DNA of 64,000 nucleotides from Microglena sp. YARC (GCA_022414725.1 CM039463.1:40515579-40579578); one strand, 5' to 3'. Counted from the stretch's first letter, positions 39,684-51,850 are shown. The notes: a model not told the origin generated them from the letters alone. Program-made: numbers and translations.

Positions 39684-42584
39684 AGCCACCCCTGCCCCAG
39701 CAGCTGGACCCAGCCAGCCCAGGAGACAGCCAGCTCCCAACAACCAGTGGAAGGAGATGACCAAGAAGACGGTCTGGAAGAAGCCATAGGGATTTATTGT
39801 GCACCCTTTATGATCCCCTGCTTTTTAGTCATAGACCTTTATAGCACTCTTCTGATTGTTCCTCTCCTTACGGCTACTTGTTGGATCATAGGGTGTACCA
39901 AGCTATTGACAACAGTACAGAGTACACCCACTATTGATAAGTCAATCGTGAACAGCTTCCTTCCTCTTAATTCCTCTGCAAAGCAGAATTCTAGCTGTGA
40001 ACCTAATAGGAAATCCTGTACTCAGGACTTTAGAACCTTGACTCATCCCACCTGGGATACAGCTCCTAGGGGAGGTAGACCTACTTCCAGACTTCGTTCC
40101 ACTCCTGTAAACAGCTCTAGCTATTGGGAACCCCAAATAGACTGTCGCTGTCAAGCTCATTCTATTAACGCCTACCTCGGATACAAGGCCCTGGACTACA
40201 AAGAGGTCCTACAGTTCTCCATAAACCTCAACACACACGTCACTAACTACACTCAACATGAGTGGGACCTAGAACGTTGCTATTTCAACAAACTAACCGG
40301 TAACTACACTATCCCTTTAGTCAACTATTACCTGGCTAACAGTAAATCTCACTTAGGCTCTCTCACTGGCCACAGGAACTCACAAACATATACCCCATCT
40401 CATCCTCCCTCTACTACACCAATAACTGAAGACACATCTGATAATTACTCTGCAGGAATTATGCCTGGCAGCACTAAACAGCAAATTTTATCTCGGCTTC
40501 CTCCCAGCTGCTCAAGGTTTATCCTCCACTACAACTGTGGATATGGACATGCTATCACCATTAAGCAAATTAATGGTAAGTGGTGGGACATGAACTCTGA
40601 ACACAACGGCCCTAGTCTTCTCCACTCACAAGATTGGATAAAACTCCAAGGGCACATCTACACTCTTACCAAAACATCACTCTCCTTCCTTTCACACCCT
40701 TTTCAACCAGAAATTAACCACACACCAGGCCACCCTATTAGGGAGACTGTTGACATGATCCCCTCTACTAGTAACACCACACCCACTCATAACCATCCTG
40801 ACTCTCCCCACAGTATGGATTACATAACTTCCCCAGGGTCTGCAGAACTCACAGATCACAACTTACCAGATCAGGATAACTTCTCAGATCTAACTTTCTC
40901 AGATCTCCTAGACTCCACCTTATCAGATCAAGAAGATCCCATAGATTCTCCCTCTTTAAATCAAAAAGACCTCACAGAAACTATTTACTTAGTCTCTGAC
41001 GATGAGGAACCTCCCAAATCAAAACAAAAAACATCTCCTGCAAAGAAAAATAATTTAACTACAAAACGCTCACACACCTGCACACACCAGATGCACAACA
41101 CACCTCTCCCTATACCTAGCAAAGTTGTCCTTCCTGACTTCACTAAGTTCCGTCAGTGCAGAATTTTTGGGGCAGATCCTCCTACCAAGAAACCTGCTCC
41201 TTCCAGACTCACCACCAAAACCCTCCCAACGAAAAGACTTAAAATTACTCATACTACTCCACATCCTGTTCAACAACAGCAAACTGCACTCTATCTCACT
41301 AACATTATCACTTCCAACTGCAGAGGCATTTTCTCATCCTGGGAAACACTCTATGACCATATTCGAACTAATGAGCCAGACATTGCTATTCTCACCGAAA
41401 CAAAACTCACCTCCAACAATACAGGCATAATTAATATGATCAAACAAGACCTCTCTGACTACCGCTTTCATCGCAGCAGCAAAACCATTAAGCAAGCTAC
41501 CAATGCAGACAACATTGTTACCCGCTCAGCTGGAGTCATCACACTTATCAAAAAGACTCTTACTGCACACCTCATTAAACATGAAATCCCCACTGACATA
41601 GCTGGTCATCTCACTCATCAAACTATTAACAACATCACTCACATCCTAGGTGTCTACATGCCCTGCAATGATCCTGCCAAAAGAGCCCGCATCTATGAAC
41701 ACATCCACTACATCATATCCCAGAACCCCTCTCACCACTATATTGCAGGGGGAGACTGGAATGCAGCCTACTACCTTACTGATAGAAGCAACACAGTCCA
41801 TCACCTGGAGGATCAGCCTCACTACCAGCATCTTAATAAATATTCAATTCACATCCAACCATCTCCACGTCCCCATACTTACTCAGACAACACCTCCTAC
41901 AGCAGCAGGATAGATGACATCATTCTCATCAACCCCCCACCTGCAACCATGGTGACAGAAACCACACACCAAATGGGAGACACACTTGACCACTTGACCC
42001 TGGAACAACAAATTACCTCCTCTCTCTTTCCTCCTCCCAACCTTGGCACACCACCTCACAATCCAACACCCCAACTGCAACTCCCTCTCAAGCAACAGGA
42101 CATGGCCAAAGCCAAAGAGGCAATCTCAAATAAATTTCTCCATCAATTCCAACACAGACACATCAACATAAATAAAGCCTGGACTATAGCACAAACTTTA
42201 CTGGGAGAAGATAAAACATCTGCACGCATCCAATCTATTAGACAAGAACTCACAGCCACCATGCCAGAAAATCTTAACAGCATGGCAGATCATCTCATGA
42301 TCACTCTACACCAATCTCTTTCCATCATGACTGACATCTGCCCCACTAAGTCTAGCACACCAGGCATTTTCTTGCCCAGACAAACTGCTAAAACTTACAG
42401 ACGTCTTAACTACCATATTAAACACATTAAAGCACTTCGAACAGCCTCCACCCACCTTGACCAACAACAATACATGGAGCTCAGAAGCACACCTCATACG
42501 GCAGGTACATACTCACCTACCACTAAAATTAAAATACAACAACACCTACAAAACTTACTACTCCAGACTACTGCCTCTCTCTAA
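39684..42584 (+). pseudogene. LINE ORF2 N-terminal part: Cys protease and APE endonuclease
   Basis: Open for more than 940 codons. Near the N-terminus there is a hydrophobic stretch (LLIVPLLTATCWIIGC). The protease triad candidates are Cys in DCRCQAHSINAYLG (codon 40149), His in GYGHAITIKQ (40548) and Asp/Asn in KWWDMNSEHNGP (40587-40595). This arrangement resembles Josephin or related papain-fold proteases. APE motifs follow: SNCRGI (about 41317), ILTETKL, IAGGDWNAAY (about 41744) and GDTLDHLTL (about 41980). The frame ends at a stop at 42582. The region in between is acidic and Ser/Asp-rich (40800-41000). Confidence 0.82.
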
Positions 42585-44460
42585 CTGCTGATATTCAACA
42601 AAGTATTACAGAACTACGTCACATGCAGGCTGCACTCAAAGAGGAGAGAGCAACTGCCTCCATCAAGAAATTCAGACGCCGCCTCAGCACTCAGGCACGA
42701 CAAACCCACAGGTATATTTTCTCTCCTGAAAATTACACACACACACCCACTGCCCTACTGGACGCATCCTCGAACACACTTAGCACCAGTACCCAGGTCT
42801 CCTGGAAGTTTTGACCAAACACATGGGTAAAACTTATGTCACCTCCCACACCACCCATCTCAGATGATTATACCCGACATGCCACTCCCCCTCCATAGGA
42901 AACACACACAGACAAATACCACCTTGAAACTCCAGCCAACTCCATACAAACCACTGCCTCCCCGTACACCTATCTCTCCTCCTCAACCACCTATGATGAC
43001 TGCATCAGGAAACTCTCCACTAACAAAGCCACAGGCCCAGACGGCATACCTAATGAACTACTTATGTGCCTCCCACAGGAAATGCACCTCACCATACACA
43101 AACTCATGCAGCTAGTATGGATCCTGGGAGAAACACCAGACTGCTGGAAAATCTCCCACACAGTCATGCTCTACAAAAAATCAGATCCCTGCTTACCTCA
43201 AAATTACAGGCCAATAGGCCTTAACAATGCTGTAGCCAAACTCTGGACCTCTCTTGTTACCAACACTATTACTACCTACTCTGAAACCAATCACATTCTT
43301 AGTGCCTGCCAGGAGGGTTTCAGAAAAGACAAAAGTACCTATAGACAACTCCTGACCCTACTCCACAACATTGAGGATGCTGCCCTCTTCCACCAGGACC
43401 TATATGCTGCCTACTTTGACTTTAGCTCTGCCTTCAACATGATTGATCACCAAAAACTTCTCTGCATTATGCACAACTTGGGCTATACCCATGACACTAT
43501 AGATACAATTAAAGGAATTTACACAAACTCTACTACACATATCCTCCTCAACAACACATCTGGCTCCCCTATCCCCATCACTAGGGGCACTATCCAGGGA
43601 GACACTCTCTCCCCCTTAGTCTTCATTATTTTCTAGAACCCCTACACAGATGGCTCCGTTCTGGAGGACGAGGATACAGAGCAGCATCCCTACCCTCCAC
43701 AACAGCAGATGAAAACCACACTAGCAGCCTGGGGTATGCTGACGACACTGCCGTCCTAACCGGCAGCTCAGAGGACCTTCGCATCCAATGTGGTAAAGTT
43801 CAAACTTTTAGTATCTGGTCGGGCATCCCCCTTAATGCCACTAAATGTGTGGTTAGCGGCATACTCCACAAATCACACCCCTCACAACCTACTCACAACA
43901 ACACTCTCAAACAAAGGCTAGAAAAAATTCCTTTAGGAAATTCCTATGCTACCTACCAGCTGCCAGACCAAGCCTATAAATACCTGGGGGTTCACTTCTC
44001 ACTTACCTTAAATTGGAAAACTCAACTCCACTCTACTATTGAAACCATCCACAACAAAGGCTTGAGTATCCTTACTAAAGCTAAAAATAGGGCAACCCCC
44101 ACCCAATGTCTACGAATAATCTCACAATGTGTCAGAGCAGCTATTAAATATCCTATGATAGTGGCTCCCTTCTCACTAACCGACATTCATGTCATTGACA
44201 GAGCAGTATTAAAAACAGTTAAACTCTGCTGCACCCTTCCTAGATCCTTTCCGACAAGAGCACTCCACCTCCCTAAAACAGAGGCAGGACTAGGGGTGCC
44301 CTCTCTACTCACTGAATATACTCAGATTACTGCAACAGCCCTCACCCAGTCCATGAACGACCAAGGTCACCTGGGAATTCTCACCAGGGCTCTTCTTGAC
44401 AAATCAACCTTCACCATGACCACTCTAGATCCTCTCTCTCTCTCCCAGCAAGCAACTTAA
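42585..44460 (+). pseudogene. LINE reverse transcriptase, frameshifted
   Basis: The RT core is split over frames. NKATGPDGIPNELL (about 43021) and YRPIGLNNAVAK lie in one frame to a stop at 43634, with LYAAYFDFSSAFNMIDH (A box) and TRGTIQGDTLSPLVF (B box). The frame then shifts and LGYADDTAVLTG (YADD at 43735-43746) and KCVVSG continue to 44460. A thumb-like region with LGVPSLLTEY follows. Linking frameshifts lie near 42800-43000 and 43635-43690. Confidence 0.85.
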
Positions 44461-46680
44461 ATATATGTCCCTAGCCCGCCAGCTGGAAATTATTAAAAAA
44501 ATCTGACATAACAATTTCTTGGAATGACACAGAACTTCTTGACAAACTTCACATACACTCTCTCCCTCTTCCACCACAGGCAATCCCTATCTCACTCATG
44601 ACTCCTTTTCACGACCTGGACATCTACTCATACCACGACCTGGTCACCCCCATGGGAAACTCATCTTATCAGCACTACAGACCTCTCTCTTATTACTTCA
44701 CACAAAATTACTAAACACCACAAACGATCCCTGAACCGCCTCACCGCACACCTCTCCTCCCTCCAAACCGTCATTCCTCCAACTCACTCTGACCCACTCC
44801 CCCTCTCCCACAGGCAACTTGCGCCCGGCTACGCAATCTCGCAGAACACGACAGACAACGTTAAATTTCCTGCTCCTATCGAATCCTCCACCCCACTCAC
44901 CCAGCGCTACCAACCTCACGCCTCCGTTACTGATGCAGACTACGAGGCGGACCCCACTGGGGACCTGGAAGGAAACCAATGGTGGGCGTGGCCCACGCAG
45001 ATCGCAGGCAGTCACGCACACCAAGCATGGGGCTGCCCCAACAGTGACGCCACCTGGTCAGCGCGCCAATACTTGTGCAAATCTTGGATCCGGCACTCCT
45101 CCTCCTCCAAATTCTACCGCGCATATAAAATAACCTCCACCTCGCACCCTGACAGGATCCGCGAGGCCATGACATCCCCAGCCAGCAGCGCACCTGCACC
45201 TCCGGCGCGCCTGCTTCACCTTACTTACGGATCTCAATACAGAGCCCTGCACATTACGAGCTGGCGGGGCAAGCGCTCTTTACAACGACGACAAACCTGC
45301 CACCACCACCGTTGTCCGCGTCCAATGGGCCCCAACCATCATGCACAACGACCATATCAACTCCTACACACGCATGGGATACAGCATCCACCACTGCACA
45401 CCTCTTACCTCCACTACCTCCACCATACACTGGAAGCCTCAATCTCACCATGCGGCTCACCTTGTTGAACTGGTGGGACAACCAGCATATGACCAATTAA
45501 CCCACACCTTTAAAACCACTCCTCCGATAACCACACACCTCAATCCCAGGAAGGACATCCACCTCTCTAACCTCCAGCAACAAGGCCAATGGGCCATCTC
45601 CCCAGGATTTAATGCTGACAGTCATAATCTGGTTCACAAACTTTTACACATCGACACACACGACAGGCACCCAGACTGGACATTCAACCACCCCTCCGCC
45701 TACATTATACAAACAGGCATCCTAACTACTTTGGATGACCAATCCACACACACACATACCAACGCTTCATATCTTTATAACCCCACAGGTCACTGTCTTG
45801 GCACATTCCCAACGACAGGCTCACCTCTCTTAAACAAAACTATGACCACTTTAAAAATCACCACCCCACCAAATGGAACCAACTGACCCAAGGAGGAACA
45901 TACCACACTGACTTAGCTGCCCTCTTCACCAGATACAGAGCTGCTCCTGCTGCCACTAACATCCTGTCTCCCTTCCTCTACCAAGCAGCAGCTGCCTTGG
46001 GCATTACTTACCACCGTACCTCCAATCCTCTTAGCTACGACCAAAGCCTCACCAGCTTCTCTTCTACCAGCCCTGCTGACCAGCTCTTTGGCTCCAACCA
46101 AGACCCTTTTCTTACCATCTGGACTGGGGGCTCACTGGTGGACATTCCCAACTCCACCACACAAAGCACACCAAGCTCTAAGGTGGGCTCTAGCCAGTGC
46201 TGACCATGCTGAAAATACTCTCAGCCCTACCTGCACCCTGATGCTCCTCCCTGATGACCTTGCTGCCCCTTACAAAACTCTCCTCCATCACTCCTGGATT
46301 CACTACATTGACTCTAGACCACAGTCTGAATTTTATACTACCTCTGAAATTTGGCTTGGCAGCAAATCTCACACCCCACCCTCCACTCAAAAATTACACC
46401 TCATTCTTATATGCAACCCCCACAGCCAAGCTACTTACTTTCCTAAACTCCCAGATTTTATCGACCAATGGACATACTACATGCAAAGCCTCTCCTCATC
46501 CTGGGAGCCCTCTACTATCACACCACCTTCCACACTTACTTTCACTGACATTGTCATCACCTACCCTCGGAAACTTAAATCTCTTACCAAAAATCCCTGG
46601 CAACCTCTACTCCACCAGCACCCTCCTCCCTCTCCTCTTACCATCACCCACCCTTGTCTTTACCTTGCTACCCCCTCCTC
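44461..46680 (+). pseudogene. LINE segment of unknown function between RT and RNase H
   Basis: About 2.2 kb of broken coding sequence. Recognisable frames are 45341-45886 (with HTFKTTPPITTHLNPRKD and QGQWAISPGFNADSHN) and 46088-46680 (with LRWALASADHAENT and LHLILICNPHSQATYF). The codon pattern fits former protein. I could not match it to a named domain. Confidence 0.6.
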
Positions 46681-46684
46681 TGGC

Positions 46685-47150
46685 CTCCAGGTCTACACAG
46701 ATGGTAGCCTAATAAAAGGTAAACCAGGGCACCCTAGCAAAATAGGAGCTGCAGTATATGTTCCGGCTGCAGGACAAAGCTACACCATCAACCCTGGGGG
46801 AATAGGGGCCACCAAAACTAACAACCGGGCGGAACTGGTAGCCATCCACCAAGCCCTTCTCAACATTGATTACGACAAATCTCTTACCCTTCATACAGAC
46901 AGCCTCTGCTCTCTTCAACTTATAAAAAAATGATTCATGACCCCACCACAACAACCCGTTCCATCCATACTGAATTACTGCAATCAATTCAAAAACACCT
47001 CATTCAACGCATCCTGCATGGCTCACACACCACCCTTTATTTGTAAAGTCCGCTCCCACACAGGTATCCTTGGAAATGACAGAGCAGACACTCTGGCACG
47101 CAAGGCAGCTGAGCACCCTACTTCAACTAATTTTACTGATAACACTGGGG
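46685..47150 (+). pseudogene. LINE RNase H domain
   Basis: The acidic residues are visible: VYTDGS (46692), TNNRAELVAIHQAL, LHTDSLCSLQL, then after a frameshift at about 46933 SHTGILGNDRADTLARKAAE. These are the D-E-D-D positions of type I RNase H. Confidence 0.85.
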
Positions 47151-48149
47151 AAATCCCCCGCCACAATGTTTACTGGCCTACAGTTCAACCTCCTCGTACA
47201 CCCATGGGATATATACCCCCCAAGAATTTTAGCACCTAACCTTACACAAGGTATCACCTCTAACCTACCCACTAGCTGCCACCTTGGTCAACACCCTCTT
47301 AAAGGGATTTATGCAACCACCTGGGCTGAAAACACCCCCCACCAACTTCCTCAAGCCAGTAACAAATTTTGGACCTCAACCCTTATCCAGCATAAAACTA
47401 AATTCCACATCCTTAAAGCCCGCTGGGGTAGACTGTGGAACCGTAAACTTGCATTCCGCTGGAAACTTCCTTATATTACCAGCACTCACCCACCCACGAA
47501 CTCCCTATGCCCCATCTGCCACACCTGTGAGGACGGAGCGGGCCACATCCTGGCAGGCTGCACACACCGGACTTTCAAGGGGCTCTACATCAAGAGACAT
47601 GACGCGGCAGTGCGACTCATCCACAAGGCCATCTGCACAGGAGCCCTAGGATCTCGCAGAATGATCATGGACGCTGGCAAGGAAGAGGACCTACCCAGGG
47701 GGGTCCTGGGCAAACGTCTCCCTGACTGGCTACGCCCCTCCACTATTACTGTAGCGGACTGGAAGAGAATGAGACCTGATCTTGCCGTCCTACCCGACAT
47801 AGACTCTCCTACTTGTATGTCTGATAAAGAACTCTGGGTTCTTGAGCTTGGATACTGCTCTGATACTAATCATGCTACTAAGTTTATTACTAAACATGCC
47901 CAACATGTTGATTTAGTAAATGGCCTTCGATCGGCTGGATACCTTGTTCACTATGAAGTCATAACCGTTGGTACAACTGGTACTATTCCTACCTCTTTTT
48001 TGACTTCTATGACCACTCTTGGACTCCAGAGATCCTGTGCCCTCAAACTGGCGGACACAATCCATTCTCACACCATTACTAGTTTCCAGAGTATTTTACA
48101 GTGCAGACGCTTTATGGAAACACACCCCGGGTCGATACCCGGGGACTAG
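47150..48149 (+). pseudogene. LINE zinc knuckle and restriction-like endonuclease
   Basis: CPICHTCEDGAGHILAGC at about 47507-47570 fits the C-x2-C-x(n)-H-x4-C knuckle found before RLE domains. MRPDLAVLPD (about 47770), LWVLELGYCSDTNHATKF (about 47832) and QHVDLVNGLRSAGYLVHY give the R-P-D...E-L-G...K/H-x3-L pattern of PD-(D/E)XK nucleases. The usual Lys after the Glu appears as Gly, as E-L-G. It is open to TAG at 48147. Confidence 0.78.
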
Positions 48150-48413
48150 CACACAGACCGTCCCCCCTCTCAGGTTTTGTCTTGCCGGCTGTATTGTGCC
48201 GGTGCTTCCCAACCGGGGTGAAAAACCCCCGTATTAAGCTGCACTGGCATGATGGGGCTACGATGCCTGTCGTTCAGGCATCGGTGGTGATTCTTTTTAC
48301 TGAGATGGTCCTACGGTGACTATAGCTAGCTCTGGCTTACGCTATGGTGTCCTTAACTTCACGTCCTGTGAGTAACGGTTCTACACGGATGTAACAATTT
48401 CAATTTCAATTTC
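48120..48413 (+). other. LINE 3' end with perfect hairpins and (CAATTT)n tail
   Basis: CCCCGGGT/ACCCGGGG with a 4-base loop (48125-48144) overlaps the stop. GATGCCTG/CAGGCATC with a 5-base loop lies at 48262-48282. The element ends CAATTTCAATTTCAATTTC directly before the target duplication. Such stem-loops often serve as the template mark for the element's RT. Confidence 0.65.
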
Positions 48414-48495
48414 TATTGTAAGCTATATACCTTCATCTCTCCCAGACTCCAGAAAGTAACAAGATGCACTACGGGTGTTTGTTTCCAACCTGTGT

Positions 48496-48692
48496 CAGGG
48501 TACTTCAAATGGCCAAATTGGCTTTAGCGCTTTAGCGCACTTGAAAACAAAAAAACTGCGCTTTGTAGTGCAAAAAGCGCACAAATTGCTTGCTGCGCCC
48601 ACAGGGGGCTGCAAAAAACTGTGCTTAAAGCGCAGAGGGGGTCAAAGAGTCAGCGCTCAAAAGCGCAAAAGTGCGCGCTTTGAATTACCCTG
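48496..48692. mobile_element. 197-bp hAT-like MITE
   Basis: The perfect 8-bp duplication ACCTGTGT (48488-48495, 48693-48700) flanks ends CAGGGTACTTCAAA and TTTGAATTACCCTG. CAGGG ends with an 8-bp duplication are typical of hAT elements. The core is rich in GCGCTTT/AAAGCGC motifs and has no coding capacity. Confidence 0.9.
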
Positions 48693-48700
48693 ACCTGTGT

Positions 48701-49209
48701 TGCCTGAAAAAACAAATAACATTCCAAATTCAAATTCCAACCTGTGTTTGAAAGTGTTACATGGTCAGCAAGCGGGTACTATCGTTCAGAGTAGGGAAAG
48801 CTCCGACAGATCTCATATAATCCTTCTTTTTTATCCATCCGATGTTCAAAATGACCGGGGGACGCCTCAAGGGGGGGGGCGTCTTGGCGGCAAACCTGTA
48901 ACCCTTAGGGTACGGGAAATGACAGTTGCGATAGGTTGCGGAGTCAATAGGACAGGTAGAACCAAAGAAAAGCTATAGCTGACATACTAGTGCAGGGAGC
49001 CCCACCCTTTGAAGTGAAAACCCTTTTTGCACCAAACAAATGTATGTGAAGGGAGAGGTGCGCGTAGGTGGGTGGGGTGGGGGTTACATACAAGGGAGTA
49101 CCTCGTTCTGTAACGCAGACCAGGATCCAGGACCTAGGTGGGTGGGGATCAGGGATATTCCTAAACACGATTTATCGCGCACACGCGATGACAAACGTTT
49201 ATATGAATG
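48701..49209. other. Unassigned sequence
   Basis: Mixed DNA with short AAATTCAAATTCCAACCTGT duplications of the MITE flank. No gene recognised. Confidence 0.4.
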
Positions 49210-49335
49210 TACGTTACTGTCCAGTGGTAGTCCAAAAGGGACTTGCCCAACCGTGATAGGAAGGGCTTAAAAAGAAAAAACATTGATGAACTGAAGTACT
49301 ACGCCCCAAACAATCGTTTTAACGACGGGGGACCT
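49210..49335 (+). repeat. Dispersed repeat A, copy 5
   Basis: TTACTGTCCAGTGGTAGTCC to CAATCGTTTTAACGACGG. A fragment recurs at 50216-50235 (TTACAGTCCAGGGGTAGGCC). Confidence 0.7.
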
Positions 49336-49339
49336 GAGT

Positions 49340-50755
49340 TCGTGCAAACGTGTATTCCCGTTTTGGTCTATCGCTCTCCCAGGTGTGGGAAACGTTTCCA
49401 GACTTCAGATATCTGGGTCGAGCATATCGGGCTCTTCCGATATTAAACGTTTCCGGATGGTAGATGCTTGGCCTGCGCATCGGGCTGCCACGATTATAAA
49501 CGTTTCCGGATTGCTAGTGCTTGGCTTGGGCATTGGAAAATGTATTGACTTTTAAAATGTACTGTAATATTTAATTTAAATTATATTGACCTGTATAGAC
49601 TTTTAAAATGCGATCAGAATCGATGCCTCGACAAAAAATAGTGGTTTCATCATATTTGTGTAAATTTGTAAACGTATTTTGATTAATGGACTTGTTTTAT
49701 ATATGATATAATCATTGTCGGGTCGAGCCCAGTAAAACCACAAGTAATATAGGTACGACACTCAACATAACAAATCATGGGATTCATAGCTGTTTTTAAG
49801 AAATATCGAAACTGGGTTTAAAGAAATGGTGGGGATGAATGTATACGACCAGAAATACTGGAACTGTTTATTAATAGAAATATTGTTACCCAATATGATG
49901 TATGTAATTATAGAACGAACAAGGTAATGCCGTGCACTATCTCGCTGACACGATGATCCAACCTTGAAAACAAATCCTATCAGCTCAAGCTAGTTTACCG
50001 GAGTGCCCAATTTGATACCCAAGTTGATGGGGATGACGGAGATACTCAAGTTGATTTAGATAATTGCCCCAAGCTAGATTACAGATGAAACACAATAGTT
50101 TATTCAGATATCATTAAATCATTACGTGTCTGAGTGAGGCTGGTTATCTGAAAGATTGAAATACCCAAGCTGCTTTACACAAATACATACGGCGTTGACT
50201 ATGTATTTATCTTGTTACAGTCCAGGGGTAGGCCAAAACGGTTGACTGGAAATCTGAAATACCCTAGCTGATTTAAAGAAACACCGAGACTTCATGAAAA
50301 GAAGTGCCCAAACTGGTTTATGGAAATATCAGAGTTGGTTGATTGGTTTACAGATACTAACTTGCCAAGGCGGTTTAAAACTTAAAATTTCAGATATGAT
50401 GAGCAGCTAAGCGCACCCCCAACAAGACCTGATAGATATGGTATGTCAGCAAGATCATTTGTTCCATAATGTATGAATACATTAAAATAGGCGTTAAGAC
50501 AAATACATTAAAATAGGTGTTTCAGATAAATAAGGACGTAATTGGAGCATTTCATTTTGCAGTGGGACTTCAGTACCAAAGCTTCAGCAACGAACAGGAT
50601 CCTCTTTCTTGGGAGAGGGACTTCAGCCTTGACAGCATAGCTGAACCAAACCATGCTTACCCCACAACATCTATGATACTTGGTACCCTCCTTGGGCCTA
50701 GGGCGGGACAAGTTTGCTCCTAGCATCGTGTCTCTTTCTCAAGACCACTTCCCCA
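49340..50755. other. Unassigned, mostly AT-rich sequence
   Basis: Contains two similar AACGTTTCCGGAT/GCTTGG segments at 49445-49540. No supported gene. Poly-C at 50766-50794 closes the region. Confidence 0.4.
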
Positions 50756-51029
50756 TGTATAGGCAGCCCCCCCCCCCCCCCCCCCCCCCCCCCCACCCCA
50801 CCCCCACCCCACCCCCCACACACACCACCCCCAGCCCAGCCCCCCCCTAAATTCATGGTCGAGAGGTGGTGCAAACTGGTCTGTGTGCACAGACCACATA
50901 CAAGGAGCAGTGTAGCTGAACTGTTGCTGAATCATGATAAAAAAAAGGCCACGTGTACCGTTTTGTTTTTTAATTGCGCACTGGAGTGTCTGTGCTGGGT
51001 CTGGTTTGTATATATTTGTCTGGCCTCCT

Positions 51030-51165
51030 CCAGGGACGGCGAAGATAGACGTAGGTACTTGGACAACCTGGGAGGGATGGATGAACTGGTTTGTGATTAT
51101 CACGCGATCCAGGAACTGCACAAGTGCATATCCGAGGACGCCATTGTGTGCGCCAGATTACCCCC
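51030..51165 (+). CDS. Possible exon upstream of the Cys-rich array
   Basis: After CCTCCTCCAG an open frame reads DGEDRRRYLDNLGGMDELVC, then YHAIQELHKCISEDAIVCAR. It is amphipathic, looks like real protein and is on the strand of the array at 52.1 kb. No GT donor is evident before the poly-C at 51170, so its end is unknown. I do not recognise a family. Confidence 0.35.
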
Positions 51166-51399
51166 CCTCCCCCCCCCCCCCCCCTTAAATCCATATCTAA
51201 GTATTTCAAAACAATTGTATTTCTATTTAATGGGGGGGGAGGGGGGGGGGGGGGGGGGGGGGGGGGAGGTCAGCCCTCCTCAGTTTTTTAGGCATGATGC
51301 ATTGAGTTTTTTTTCTCCTCGTGAAGACCATCTAAATGAATGCAAAGCAAATTCCATGCTGGCCTTCTGAATAAAACGCACACACTCCTTGCTAATTAA

Positions 51400-51850
51400 T
51401 TGCAAAATGTAAAGACACCCAGTGCAAGTCTGTAAAACTAAACAAGGACACTCAGTGCTGGTAAATTTCACCCACCACAGTCAGTGCTGATTAAATAAGT
51501 AGCTTGGACACACTAATTTACAACACACTCAGTGCGCATCAGGTGAAGGCATACTAAGTTTAGTTTTTACCCTTAACAGCATAATCATAATCATTGCCGA
51601 TTAGCTGAAGCACACTTAGTGCTCGTCAAGTAATGCACACTCAATGCAGATCAGTTATATCAGTCAGGCACAATAAGTAGTGCTGAACAAAAAATCCAAG
51701 CTCACTCAGTGCTAAAGAATTATAAAAGCCAACATTCAGATTTGATCAGTACAATAAATCATGCACACTCAGTGCTAATATATTCAAGCCCTATCAGTGC
51801 AGACAAACTCATGCATACTTGATGCAAACAGGCTCAAGCACCAGTGTTGC
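51400..51850. repeat. Degenerate CACTCAGTGCTGATTAA repeats
   Basis: About 12 irregular copies of a CACTCAGTGC core with variable 20-40 bp spacers. Old and diverged. Confidence 0.65.

Larger units (their letters stand above)
36168..48413 (+). mobile_element. Full-length Dualen/RandI-like non-LTR retrotransposon (decayed copy 1)
   Basis: The perfect 15-bp direct repeat TATTGTAAGCTATAT (36153-36167, 48414-48428) brackets about 12.2 kb ending in (CAATTT)n. Domains in order: ORF1, papain-fold Cys protease, APE endonuclease, reverse transcriptase with YADD, unassigned region, RNase H, CCHC-type zinc knuckle, PD-(D/E)XK restriction-like endonuclease. Two endonucleases plus protease and RNase H is the published signature of Dualen (Chlamydomonas). 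Several frameshifts and stops after 42584 show this copy is not intact. Homology with copy 2 starts at 36183, so bases 36168-36182 may be extra sequence gained on insertion. Confidence 0.9.
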
